NCBI RefSeq assembly: GCF_037104765.1
Contig: NZ_JBAWSY010000003.1
Location: 62,001-126,000 of the forward strand
Direction of reading: 5' to 3'
Origin: Psychrobacillus mangrovi
Lineage (GTDB): Bacteria > Bacillota > Bacilli > Bacillales_A > Planococcaceae
DNA length: 64,000 bases
The notes below the pieces were generated by a model. The model was not told the origin of the DNA. It was given only the letters and a program-made list of their open reading frames with translations, and did no database searches. Shown piece by piece: positions 51,432-59,389 of the stretch; position 1 is the stretch's first letter; the number at the start of each line of letters is the position of its first letter. A program made the translations under genes and the position numbers.

Positions 51432-52361
51432 GTGAAAAGACAAATCATTGACACAATCGAACGATATGACAAAATAATAATACATCGACATGTACGTCCC
51501 GATCCGGATGCATACGGATCTCAAATAGGATTAAAAGAGCTCATTTCATTAAACTATCCGAACAAAAAAGTATTTGCTACTGGAATTCATGAAAACACTC
51601 TAGACTTTTTAGCCCGACCAGATAAAGTTTTAGATGAGGATTTCCAAGATGCACTTATTATCGTTACTGACACTGCAAATACGGAAAGAATAGATGATGA
51701 TCGTTATAAGCAAGGTAGTTATTTGATTAAAATAGATCATCACCCAAATGATGATGCGTATGGAGATTTACTCTGGGTTAATACAAATGCAAGCTCGGTC
51801 AGTGAAATGATTTGTGAATTATTTGAAGAAGCGAAGGAATATAGAGGCTGGAAGTTAGATGCAAGTATTGCAAGATTATTATTTGCTGGAATTGTTGGAG
51901 ATACAGGAAGGTTTATGTTTCAAAGTACAACACTACAAACAATGAAATATGCAGGAGAGCTAATTTCTCATGGCTTTGACCGCACTGAACTGTTCAATGG
52001 TATGTATGAGGTTGAACGTAATTTACTTCAGTTAAAGGGCTTTGTTTATGAAAACTTTAACATGGATGAAAATGGTGTTGGTTTTGTAAAATTAACAAGA
52101 GAGATTTTACAAAAGTACAAAGTTGCAGAATCTGAAGCTTCTTTATTGGTGAGTGCTTTAGCGGATGTAAAAGGAATGAGATGTTGGGTATTCTTTATCG
52201 AGGATGAGAAAGAAATCCGTGTTCGACTGCGCTCGAAAGGTCCGATTATTAATGAAATAGCCAAAAAATATGGTGGTGGTGGACACCCACTTGCTTCAGG
52301 TGCTTCCGTAAAGACGTGGGAAGAAGCGGATATCGTAATTGAGGATTTAAAAATGTTGTAA
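51432..52361 (+). CDS. nrnA: NrnA: oligoribonuclease / pAp phosphatase (DHH-DHHA1)
   Basis: A 309-residue bifunctional enzyme that degrades 2-5-mer RNAs and dephosphorylates 3'-phosphoadenosine 5'-phosphate. The DHH domain has RHVRPDPDAYGSQ, DTANTERIDD, IDHHPNDD and AGIVGDTGRF; the DHHA1 domain ends with GGGGHPLASGA. The GTG at 51432 follows GTGAGGGA and gives the B. subtilis-like N-terminus; the longer frame from 51372 adds an unrelated 20 residues. dnaE follows 15 bp later. Confidence 0.94.
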   Translation: MKRQIIDTIERYDKIIIHRHVRPDPDAYGSQIGLKELISLNYPNKKVFATGIHENTLDFLARPDKVLDEDFQDALIIVTDTANTERIDDDRYKQGSYLIKIDHHPNDDAYGDLLWVNTNASSVSEMICELFEEAKEYRGWKLDASIARLLFAGIVGDTGRFMFQSTTLQTMKYAGELISHGFDRTELFNGMYEVERNLLQLKGFVYENFNMDENGVGFVKLTREILQKYKVAESEASLLVSALADVKGMRCWVFFIEDEKEIRVRLRSKGPIINEIAKKYGGGGHPLASGASVKTWEEADIVIEDLKML

Positions 52362-52376
52362 ACTGAGGTGTCTTAT

Positions 52377-55300
52377 ATGGAAACAGTATATCCACAAATT
52401 GTAACATCAGCGGATATGCTGAAAAGTACAATACAATTGGATCAGTTAATTCAAAAGTTAAAAAAGAACAATGCGAAGGCAGCCGCCATTACAAATAGTA
52501 AATTGTATGGCATGTTGCCTTTTTGGCATGAATTAAATAAACAACAAATTCACCCGGTGATAGGACTGACGATCAAAGTACAATTAGAAACACAGGTCTG
52601 TTCTGTCATTTTATACGCAAAAAACAATAGGGGTTATGAAAATCTATTAAAGATTACAAGTGGCTTAGAAACAAGGGAACTTTCCGAACTTCCACTAAAA
52701 TGGCTACTAGCATATAGAGAAGGAATTATTGCTGTCTATCACAGTGAACAATATTCTAAAGAAGCATTAGCTGAGTTAGCTGATATATTTCTACCTACTT
52801 TCCTATTCGTAGGTGTAGAGCGACCAAATGGAATAATCAAAGAAGACGAACCTGAAATAGTATCGATAGCAGATGAACTTTCTATTCCCATAACTACCTT
52901 TCATATGAGTCGCTATGTGGAAAAAGAGGGTGCATTTGCTTTTGAAGTATTAAATGCAATGGATCAATCACTCAAAATGGCTGATCTTCATCGTTTAAAA
53001 CCTTCCAATAATTCATATCACATACTTTCAAGCGATGAGTGGCTCAGTTGGTTTTCAGATGTTCCACAATGGCTTGAAAATACAAAAAAGATGCTAGAAA
53101 GCTGCCACTTACAATTCGAACAGCCTACTCACCATATGCCGAACTTCCCTCTACCATCAAACGTATTGGCAAAAGACCATTTACGACAACTTTGCGAAGA
53201 GGGATTAGCAAAACGAGTAAAAAACGTTACGAATGAATATGTGGATCGTCTTCATTATGAACTTCAAGTTATTAGTCAAATGAAGTATGATGATTATTTT
53301 CTAATTGTGCAGGATTTTATGAAGTTTGCAAAACAGGCAGGAATATTAACAGGACCAGGACGGGGGTCTTCTGCAAGTTCTCTTGTAGCTTATTCTCTTT
53401 TTATTACGGATGTAGATCCAATTGAGAATGGTCTTTTATTTGAGAGGTTTTTAAATCCAGAACGAATCACTTTGCCTGATATCGATATTGATTTTGCAGA
53501 TTCCAAAAGAATGGAAGTTATACAATACGTCGTTAAGAAGTATGGCAAACAGCATGTGTCGCAAATAATCACTTTCGGTACTCTTTCGACAAAAGCAGTG
53601 GCACGTGAGGTGGCAAGGGTATTCGGATTTGAATCCTCCACATTAGAAGCTATCTCTTCTTTTATTCCATCTAAACCTGGAATTTCTTTAAAAGAGGCAT
53701 ATGAGCAATCTCAAAAGTTGAGAGAGTTTATTCAAACGGAGGAAATCAGAAAAAAATGGTTTCAAGTTGCTTTAGCATTAGAAGGTTTACCTAGAAATGC
53801 GTCCACTCATGCAGCTGGTGTAGTGCTCTCACCGAGTCCACTTGTTGACGTAGTGCCGATACAGAGTGGTCATGATGAGATATATTTAACACAGTGGCCT
53901 ATGAAAGAAGTAGAACAAGTTGGTTTATTAAAAATGGATTTTCTTGGGTTAAGAAATTTAACCATAATCGAGCGAATTCTTTTTTTAATTAATAAAAAGA
54001 CAACAGCTCATGTCACATTAGAATCTATTCCGTTAAATGATAAACCTACCTTTCAAATGCTTCAAAATGGTGATACGACAGGTGTATTTCAACTTGAATC
54101 TGCAGGTATGCGAAACGCCATAAGGCAAATAAAACCATCCAGATTTGAGGATATCGTAGCAGTAAATGCTTTATTTAGACCAGGGCCAATGGATAGTATT
54201 CCATTATACGCAAAAAGAAAATTAGGACAACAAGCTGTCACTTATGAACATCCTGTGCTTGAACCAATTTTAAAAGAAACGTATGGCATCATTGTCTATC
54301 AAGAACAAATCATGCAAATCGCCTCCCAAATGGCGGGCTTTACATTTGGAGAAGCAGATTTGTTACGTCGAGCGGTTAGTAAAAAAAATCGTGATATTTT
54401 ACAAAAAGAACGGGCTCATTTCGTTCAAAAAGCAATAGAACTTGGACATACACAAGAGGCTGCTTCCTCTGTATACGATTTAATCGTTCGTTTTGCTGAT
54501 TACGGATTTCCAAAAAGTCATGCAGTAGCCTATAGTGTTATATCGTATCAAATGGCTTATTTAAAGACTCATTTCCCTGTACCTTTTTACTGTGCATTAT
54601 TAAGTACTGCAGTGGGAAATCAAGAAAAAATAAATCAACTTTTAATGGAAATGAAACAAAAAAATATTAGCGTGTTACCTCCTTCTATTTATAAAAGCCA
54701 ACTTTCTTTTTCAGTTGAAAGCAGCGGTGTCCGATTTGGTTTAAATGCTATAAAAGGGGTACCCCATACTTTTATAAGAAAATTAACACAGCAAAGAGCA
54801 AATAGGTCCTCAAGCTGGGAAGATATTTTCGATTTTGCAGCGGATCTTACAGCTGTTCATTTTACTCGAAAGAATGTAGAGCCACTTATTAAGGCTGGTG
54901 CTTTAGATGAATTGAAAGAAGAACGTTCTACGCTGCTTGCTACATTGGATGCTGCAGTAAAATATGCTGAACTTGTAAGTCCTACAGAAGAGAGTGATTT
55001 GTTTGACGGGGATGCATCTCATTTTGGAAAATCTAAATATGTACGAACGGAACCGTTACCTTTAATGATGAAGCTTCAATTTGAAAAAGATGTGTTAGGA
55101 CAATATTTTTCTGAGCATCCAACTGTTTCAATTAAAAGAAATTATCCTGAACAAATCGTGAGTATATGGAACGCCAATCAAGTACAAAAAGAATGGAAAA
55201 TAAAAATTATTGGACTTATTGAAGAAATAAAAAGAATTAGAACAAAAAAAGGTGAATCAATGGCATTTGTTACACTACAAGACGATACTGGAAGTATTTC

Positions 55301-55445
55301 GGTAACTCTTTTTCCCGAAGAATATGCGAAATATAACGCATTGTTAAAAGAAATGTCAATTATTGTCGTTGAAGGAAAAGCAGAACGAAGAAATGGTAAA
55401 ACACAAATAATAGGAAAATCAATTTCAAATTACAATTCAGATTAA
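52377..55445 (+). CDS. dnaE: DNA polymerase III alpha subunit DnaE, degenerate PHP and short C-terminus
   Basis: A 1022-residue C-family polymerase that extends primers on the lagging strand. Catalytic aspartates are in LPDIDIDF (Asp368, 370, 372), with GPGRGSSASSLVAY, YGIIVYQEQIMQIA and FPKSHAVAYS. The N-terminal PHP region lacks the usual HxH metal ligands (it begins METVYPQIVTSADML), and the protein ends just after an OB fold, about 90 residues earlier than the 1115-residue B. subtilis enzyme. GAGGTG precedes the ATG at 52377. Both ends are clean, so this looks like lineage reduction rather than a frameshift. Confidence 0.94.
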   Translation: METVYPQIVTSADMLKSTIQLDQLIQKLKKNNAKAAAITNSKLYGMLPFWHELNKQQIHPVIGLTIKVQLETQVCSVILYAKNNRGYENLLKITSGLETRELSELPLKWLLAYREGIIAVYHSEQYSKEALAELADIFLPTFLFVGVERPNGIIKEDEPEIVSIADELSIPITTFHMSRYVEKEGAFAFEVLNAMDQSLKMADLHRLKPSNNSYHILSSDEWLSWFSDVPQWLENTKKMLESCHLQFEQPTHHMPNFPLPSNVLAKDHLRQLCEEGLAKRVKNVTNEYVDRLHYELQVISQMKYDDYFLIVQDFMKFAKQAGILTGPGRGSSASSLVAYSLFITDVDPIENGLLFERFLNPERITLPDIDIDFADSKRMEVIQYVVKKYGKQHVSQIITFGTLSTKAVAREVARVFGFESSTLEAISSFIPSKPGISLKEAYEQSQKLREFIQTEEIRKKWFQVALALEGLPRNASTHAAGVVLSPSPLVDVVPIQSGHDEIYLTQWPMKEVEQVGLLKMDFLGLRNLTIIERILFLINKKTTAHVTLESIPLNDKPTFQMLQNGDTTGVFQLESAGMRNAIRQIKPSRFEDIVAVNALFRPGPMDSIPLYAKRKLGQQAVTYEHPVLEPILKETYGIIVYQEQIMQIASQMAGFTFGEADLLRRAVSKKNRDILQKERAHFVQKAIELGHTQEAASSVYDLIVRFADYGFPKSHAVAYSVISYQMAYLKTHFPVPFYCALLSTAVGNQEKINQLLMEMKQKNISVLPPSIYKSQLSFSVESSGVRFGLNAIKGVPHTFIRKLTQQRANRSSSWEDIFDFAADLTAVHFTRKNVEPLIKAGALDELKEERSTLLATLDAAVKYAELVSPTEESDLFDGDASHFGKSKYVRTEPLPLMMKLQFEKDVLGQYFSEHPTVSIKRNYPEQIVSIWNANQVQKEWKIKIIGLIEEIKRIRTKKGESMAFVTLQDDTGSISVTLFPEEYAKYNALLKEMSIIVVEGKAERRNGKTQIIGKSISNYNSD

Positions 55446-55600
55446 AGCTAAACTTAATAAATGGTATCTTGTAGAACAAGTTGTTAAATTGTATTTATAA
55501 CTATTTGGTCTCGTTCATTAATTTGATTTCTCGTTATCAGTTTCCATCACCTCAAGATTTTTTTCTATAAAACCGTGGTATTTTTTGGATTGGAGAAGCG

Positions 55601-55633
55601 TTTGCTCGCCCGCGGAAAGCTTCGGAAAACCTA
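55601..55633 (-). repeat. Intergenic repeat family E, copy 2 (inverted)
   Basis: Its minus strand reads AGGTTTTCCGAAGCTTTCCG then CGGGCGAGCAAAC, matching 38764-38800 apart from about 11 missing bases. The 363-bp gap 55446-55808 holds this copy, two hairpins, a promoter and an operator; no gene. Confidence 0.6.
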
Positions 55634-55660
55634 TTCTATCCTATCTAAAAATAAAAAAAT

Positions 55661-55698
55661 GTAGATAAACTCATTTTTTTCGAGTTTATCTACAGTCT
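55661..55698 (-). terminator. Minus-strand-oriented terminator-like hairpin with no gene to end
   Basis: GTAGATAAACTC pairs with GAGTTTATCTAC around a T-rich loop. On the minus strand seven T follow, but no minus-strand gene lies upstream of it. It resembles the hairpin at 47652-47694. Confidence 0.6.
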
Positions 55699-55699
55699 G

Positions 55700-55726
55700 A
55701 ACTGTACAAGCTATGTACAGTTTTTT
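55700..55726 (+). terminator. Terminator after dnaE
   Basis: AACTGTACA and TGTACAGTT form a perfect nine-bp stem with a five-base loop and six T, 255 bp after dnaE and just before the GntR promoter. Confidence 0.8.
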
Positions 55727-55727
55727 C

Positions 55728-55756
55728 TTTACGTTTTACTAATAATTTTGTATGCT
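55728..55756 (+). promoter_or_regulatory. Candidate promoter of the GntR-accDA operon
   Basis: TTTACG, 17-bp spacer, TATGCT, ending about ten bases before the palindromic operator. Confidence 0.5.
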
Positions 55757-55766
55757 ATTAGTTATG

Positions 55767-55781
55767 AGTGGTCAGACCACT
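55767..55781. promoter_or_regulatory. GntR/FadR-type operator
   Basis: AGTGGTC-A-GACCACT: seven-base arms that are exact reverse complements around one base. It contains the TGGTC/GACCA half-sites typical of FadR-subfamily GntR regulators and lies between a promoter and the gntR gene, so autoregulation is likely. Confidence 0.7.
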
Positions 55782-55808
55782 TTGAAATAAATGGAAGAGT
55801 GAGGATGT

Positions 55809-56456
55809 ATGATTCCAAAAAATAATTCCAGCAAAATGTTTTTAGAGATAGTAAAACAATTGAGAGACCTTATTAACGAGGAGAATGTAGCAGTTGGCGG
55901 TAAATTACCTTCCGAAAGAGAATTGGCTGAACGTTTGCAAGTTGGAAGGTCAACTGTAAGGGAAGCACTTAGAAGTTTAGAACTACTTGGGTTAATTGAA
56001 ACAAGAAGAGGGGAAGGAACTTTTCTTTCTGATTATCGTAAACATCAACTAGTTGAATTATTATCTACGTTTATCTTACAAGAATCAAAATCTAAAGAAG
56101 ATGTACACAAGACAAGAGAAACTTTAGAAAAAGAAGCAGTTCGAACCATTTGTGTTTCTGATACTTTATCTAAACATTCTATTTGGGACTCATTCCTAAT
56201 TAAATTAAATACTGAAGAGGTTTTACGTGAGGATATCATTCGAGAAATAATTATTATTTCCGATAATCGCCTAACTTTAAAAATATGGTTTTTATTAAAA
56301 CAATTTGCTGGAGAGCCATACAAGAAACTTATGTCTTTAGAGGAAAAGGACATCTGGATCCAGCTGTTAAATAGCTTTAAAAATGGAGATGAAGTTAGTA
56401 CTATAAATTTATACATCCAATGGCTAGCTATCATCCAATCAGAACAAATTAGTTGA
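55809..56456 (+). CDS. GntR-family transcriptional regulator (FadR subfamily-like)
   Basis: A 215-residue regulator. The winged HTH is clear: KLPSERELAERLQVGRSTVREALRSLELLGLIETRRGEGTFL (about 31-72). The rest is helical but shorter and more divergent than a normal FCD ligand domain. It lies 46 bp before accD with no terminator between, so it probably controls acetyl-CoA carboxylase carboxyltransferase synthesis, its own included, through the palindrome at 55767. In B. subtilis this position holds a malic enzyme gene instead. The ligand is unknown; an acyl-CoA or small carboxylate would suit the family. Confidence 0.85.
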   Translation: MIPKNNSSKMFLEIVKQLRDLINEENVAVGGKLPSERELAERLQVGRSTVREALRSLELLGLIETRRGEGTFLSDYRKHQLVELLSTFILQESKSKEDVHKTRETLEKEAVRTICVSDTLSKHSIWDSFLIKLNTEEVLREDIIREIIIISDNRLTLKIWFLLKQFAGEPYKKLMSLEEKDIWIQLLNSFKNGDEVSTINLYIQWLAIIQSEQIS

Positions 56457-56502
56457 TAGTCATCGATACCTTGCGCTTTTCTAAAGAATAGGGGAGAGAA
56501 TA

Positions 56503-57369
56503 ATGATACGAGATATTTTTAGAAAAAATCATAATAAGAAATATGCAACTATACCAGATCAAGCGAATAAAGAAGTTCCAGAAGGAATTATGATGAAATG
56601 TCCAGAATGTAGAAAAAATGTTTTTACAAAGGACTTGATGAAAAATTTAAAAGTATGTCCTTCTTGTGATCACCATATGAAAATGACTGCTTTTGAACGA
56701 GTAGAAATCTTTTTAGATGATAATTCATTTGAAAGCATGGATGATCATTTGCAATCAGAGAATCCGCTAAATTTTCCTAGCTATACCGAAAAAATAAAGT
56801 CTGATGCTAAAAAGACGGGTATAAATGAAGCTGTTTTAACAGGCGTTGGAGAGATAGAAGGACAAAAAATAGTTGTAGCTATGATGGATTCACATTTTAG
56901 AATGGGTTCTATGGGTTCTGTAGTGGGAGAAAAAATAACAAGAGCAATAGAAAAAGCTACCATGCTACAAGTACCTTTTATTATTTTCACGGCTAGTGGT
57001 GGAGCTAGAATGCAAGAAGGTGTTTTATCGTTGATGCAAATGGCGAAAACATCCGTTGCTCTAAGAAGACATAGCGAACATGGACTATTGTATATTTCGA
57101 TATTGACGCATCCTACAACAGGAGGGGTCTCCGCTAGTTTCGCCTCTGTTGGAGATATAAATCTAGCAGAACCAAAAGCTTTAATTGGATTTGCAGGGCG
57201 CCGAGTTATTGAACAAACAGTTCGTGAAAAACTACCTGAGAATTTTCAAACGGCTGAATTTTTATTGGATCATGGCCAGCTAGATGCGGTCATTCACAGA
57301 AAAGATATGCGTTCAACTGTAGCTTCTCTAGTGAAAATGCATGTACAAAAGGAGGTTACATCATGGTAA
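56503..57369 (+). CDS. accD: Acetyl-CoA carboxylase carboxyltransferase subunit beta
   Basis: A 288-residue subunit that, with AccA, transfers the carboxyl group from biotin to acetyl-CoA to form malonyl-CoA, the first step of fatty acid synthesis. An N-terminal zinc ribbon (Cys33, Cys36, Cys52, Cys55) is followed by the crotonase-like fold with GARMQEG and TTGGVSASFA. Its end overlaps accA by seven bases. GGGGAGAG precedes the ATG. Confidence 0.97.
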   Translation: MIRDIFRKNHNKKYATIPDQANKEVPEGIMMKCPECRKNVFTKDLMKNLKVCPSCDHHMKMTAFERVEIFLDDNSFESMDDHLQSENPLNFPSYTEKIKSDAKKTGINEAVLTGVGEIEGQKIVVAMMDSHFRMGSMGSVVGEKITRAIEKATMLQVPFIIFTASGGARMQEGVLSLMQMAKTSVALRRHSEHGLLYISILTHPTTGGVSASFASVGDINLAEPKALIGFAGRRVIEQTVREKLPENFQTAEFLLDHGQLDAVIHRKDMRSTVASLVKMHVQKEVTSW

Positions 57370-58316
57370 AAGCATTACCATTTGAAGAGCCTATTGTTCA
57401 ACTAAAATTAAAAATTGATGAATTAAAAGAGTATACCCAAAACACAGAAATAGATATGACTGAAGAGATAGAAAAACTTGAAGAGAGATTAGAAAAACTA
57501 GAACAAGATATTTATGAAAATATGCAGCCTTGGGACCGTGTTCAAGTTGCTCGCCATCCTAGCAGACCAACTACAAGAGATTATATTAAATCTATAATTA
57601 CAGACTTTATAGAGCTCCATGGAGATCGACTATTTGGTGATGACGCTGCAATTATCGGTGGCATAGGGCAATTAGAAGGAAAATCTCTAACAATTATTGG
57701 TCATCAAAGAGGTCTTGATACGAAAGAAAACATTAAACGAAATTTCGGAATGCCACATCCTGAAGGCTATCGGAAAGCACTTCGCTTAATGAAACAAGCG
57801 GAAAAATTTAACCGCCCGATCGTCTGTTTTATAGATACCAAAGGAGCTTACCCTGGTAAAGCTGCGGAAGAAAGAGGGCAAAGTGAAGCTATTGCTAGAA
57901 ACTTAGTAGAAATGGCTGGACTTAAAGTACCTGTAATTAGTGTAGTAATTGGAGAAGGTGGAAGTGGTGGGGCACTAGCACTTGGGGTTGCAAATCATAT
58001 TCATATGCTAGAGAACTCTACATATTCTGTTATTTCACCGGAAGGAGCAGCCTCTATACTTTGGAAAGACGCGTCTCTTTCTAAACAAGCTGCTGAAGCA
58101 ATGAAAATCACAGCACCAGATTTAAAAGAAATGAAGATCATTGATGAAGTTATCAAAGAGGTGCATGGTGGTGCACATCGTGATCCTGAAAAACAGGCTA
58201 CTTATTTGAAGGAAGCATTGATTAAATCGCTACAACAATTAACTAAATTAACCGCAGAAGAGTTAGTTGAGGATAGATATAATAAATTTAAAAATATTGG
58301 AGTTTTTAGTGAGTAA
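57363..58316 (+). CDS. accA: Acetyl-CoA carboxylase carboxyltransferase subunit alpha
   Basis: A 317-residue partner of AccD. An N-terminal coiled coil (about 10-55) precedes the crotonase-like domain with GHQRGLDTKENIKRNFG, FIDTKGAYPGKAAEERGQ and GEGGSGGALALGVAN, the carboxybiotin-binding region. AAAAGGAGG inside the end of accD precedes the ATG, so the subunits are made in step. A terminator separates it from pfkA. Confidence 0.97.
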   Translation: MVKALPFEEPIVQLKLKIDELKEYTQNTEIDMTEEIEKLEERLEKLEQDIYENMQPWDRVQVARHPSRPTTRDYIKSIITDFIELHGDRLFGDDAAIIGGIGQLEGKSLTIIGHQRGLDTKENIKRNFGMPHPEGYRKALRLMKQAEKFNRPIVCFIDTKGAYPGKAAEERGQSEAIARNLVEMAGLKVPVISVVIGEGGSGGALALGVANHIHMLENSTYSVISPEGAASILWKDASLSKQAAEAMKITAPDLKEMKIIDEVIKEVHGGAHRDPEKQATYLKEALIKSLQQLTKLTAEELVEDRYNKFKNIGVFSE

Positions 58317-58348
58317 AATGCGTCTTTTATGGCGCATTTTTTTTTATG
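58312..58348 (+). terminator. Terminator after accA
   Basis: AAAATGCG pairs with CGCATTTT, stem extended by G-U pairs, with a long T run. Confidence 0.82.
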
Positions 58349-58397
58349 CTAATTCGTGTTAAGCTAAGATTATTAAATACATAGTGGAGGGATCATT

Positions 58398-59357
58398 GTG
58401 AAGCGTATCGGCGTATTGACAAGTGGGGGAGATGCTCCAGGCATGAATGCTGCAATTCGTGCAGTAGTGAGAAAAGCAATATATGAAGGTTTAGAAGTAG
58501 TAGGTATTTTTCATGGTTATCAGGGGTTGATCGATGGAAAAATGGAACTTTTAGATTTAGGTTCAGTTGGTGATATTATTCAGCGAGGAGGAACCAAACT
58601 TTATTCTGCACGTTGTCCTGAATTTAGAACTGAAGAAGGTCAACTAAAAGCAATGGAACAATTGAAAGTAAATGGAATTGAAGGCTTAGTAGTTATTGGC
58701 GGAGATGGTTCATATAGAGGTTCCATGAATTTAACTAAAAATGGCTTTCCCTGTGTGGGAATTCCAGGAACTATTGACAATGATATACCAGGAACAGATT
58801 ATACACTTGGATTTGATACAGCTTTAAATACAGTTATTGAGTGTATTGATAAAATTAGAGATACAGCAACATCGCATGACCGTACATTTATCGTTGAAGT
58901 CATGGGGAGAGATGCAGGAGATTTGGCTTTGTGGGCAGGTCTTGCTGGTGGTGCCGAAACAATTATTATTCCAGAAGTTGACTATAATATGGACGAAGTT
59001 GTAGAAAGATTGGAAAGTGGATCTGCTCGTGGTAAAAAGCATAGTATCATCATAGTTGCTGAAGGGGTAATGAGTGGTTCTGAATTTGCCACTCAATTAA
59101 TGGAAAAAGCAAAAATTGAAACTCGTGTCTCCGTTTTAGGGCATATTCAACGTGGTGGTTCTCCTACTGGAAGAGATCGTGTATTGGCGAGTTTGTTTGG
59201 AGCGAAAGCGGTGGAAGTATTGCTGGCAGGCCAAGGAGGTCGTGCGGTTGGCATACAGAATCATCTAGTGGTAGACTATGATATGAATGAAGCTTTTGAG
59301 AAGAGTGAAGCTTTTGATTCATTAATGTATCAATTATCAAAGGAATTATCTATCTAA
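58398..59357 (+). CDS. pfkA: 6-phosphofructokinase, ATP-dependent
   Basis: A 319-residue glycolytic enzyme phosphorylating fructose 6-phosphate, allosterically activated by ADP and inhibited by PEP in bacilli. ATP-binding GGDA (10-13) and GGDGS (101-105), catalytic Asp127 in GTIDND, and substrate loops VEVMGRDAGD and GHIQRGGSPTGRDR are all present. The length equals the Geobacillus enzyme. The start is GTG with GTGGAGGG upstream. It is followed 32 bp later by pyk. Confidence 0.97.
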   Translation: MKRIGVLTSGGDAPGMNAAIRAVVRKAIYEGLEVVGIFHGYQGLIDGKMELLDLGSVGDIIQRGGTKLYSARCPEFRTEEGQLKAMEQLKVNGIEGLVVIGGDGSYRGSMNLTKNGFPCVGIPGTIDNDIPGTDYTLGFDTALNTVIECIDKIRDTATSHDRTFIVEVMGRDAGDLALWAGLAGGAETIIIPEVDYNMDEVVERLESGSARGKKHSIIIVAEGVMSGSEFATQLMEKAKIETRVSVLGHIQRGGSPTGRDRVLASLFGAKAVEVLLAGQGGRAVGIQNHLVVDYDMNEAFEKSEAFDSLMYQLSKELSI

Positions 59358-59389
59358 AGTATAATCTTCTTTAAAGAAAGGACTTGAAT

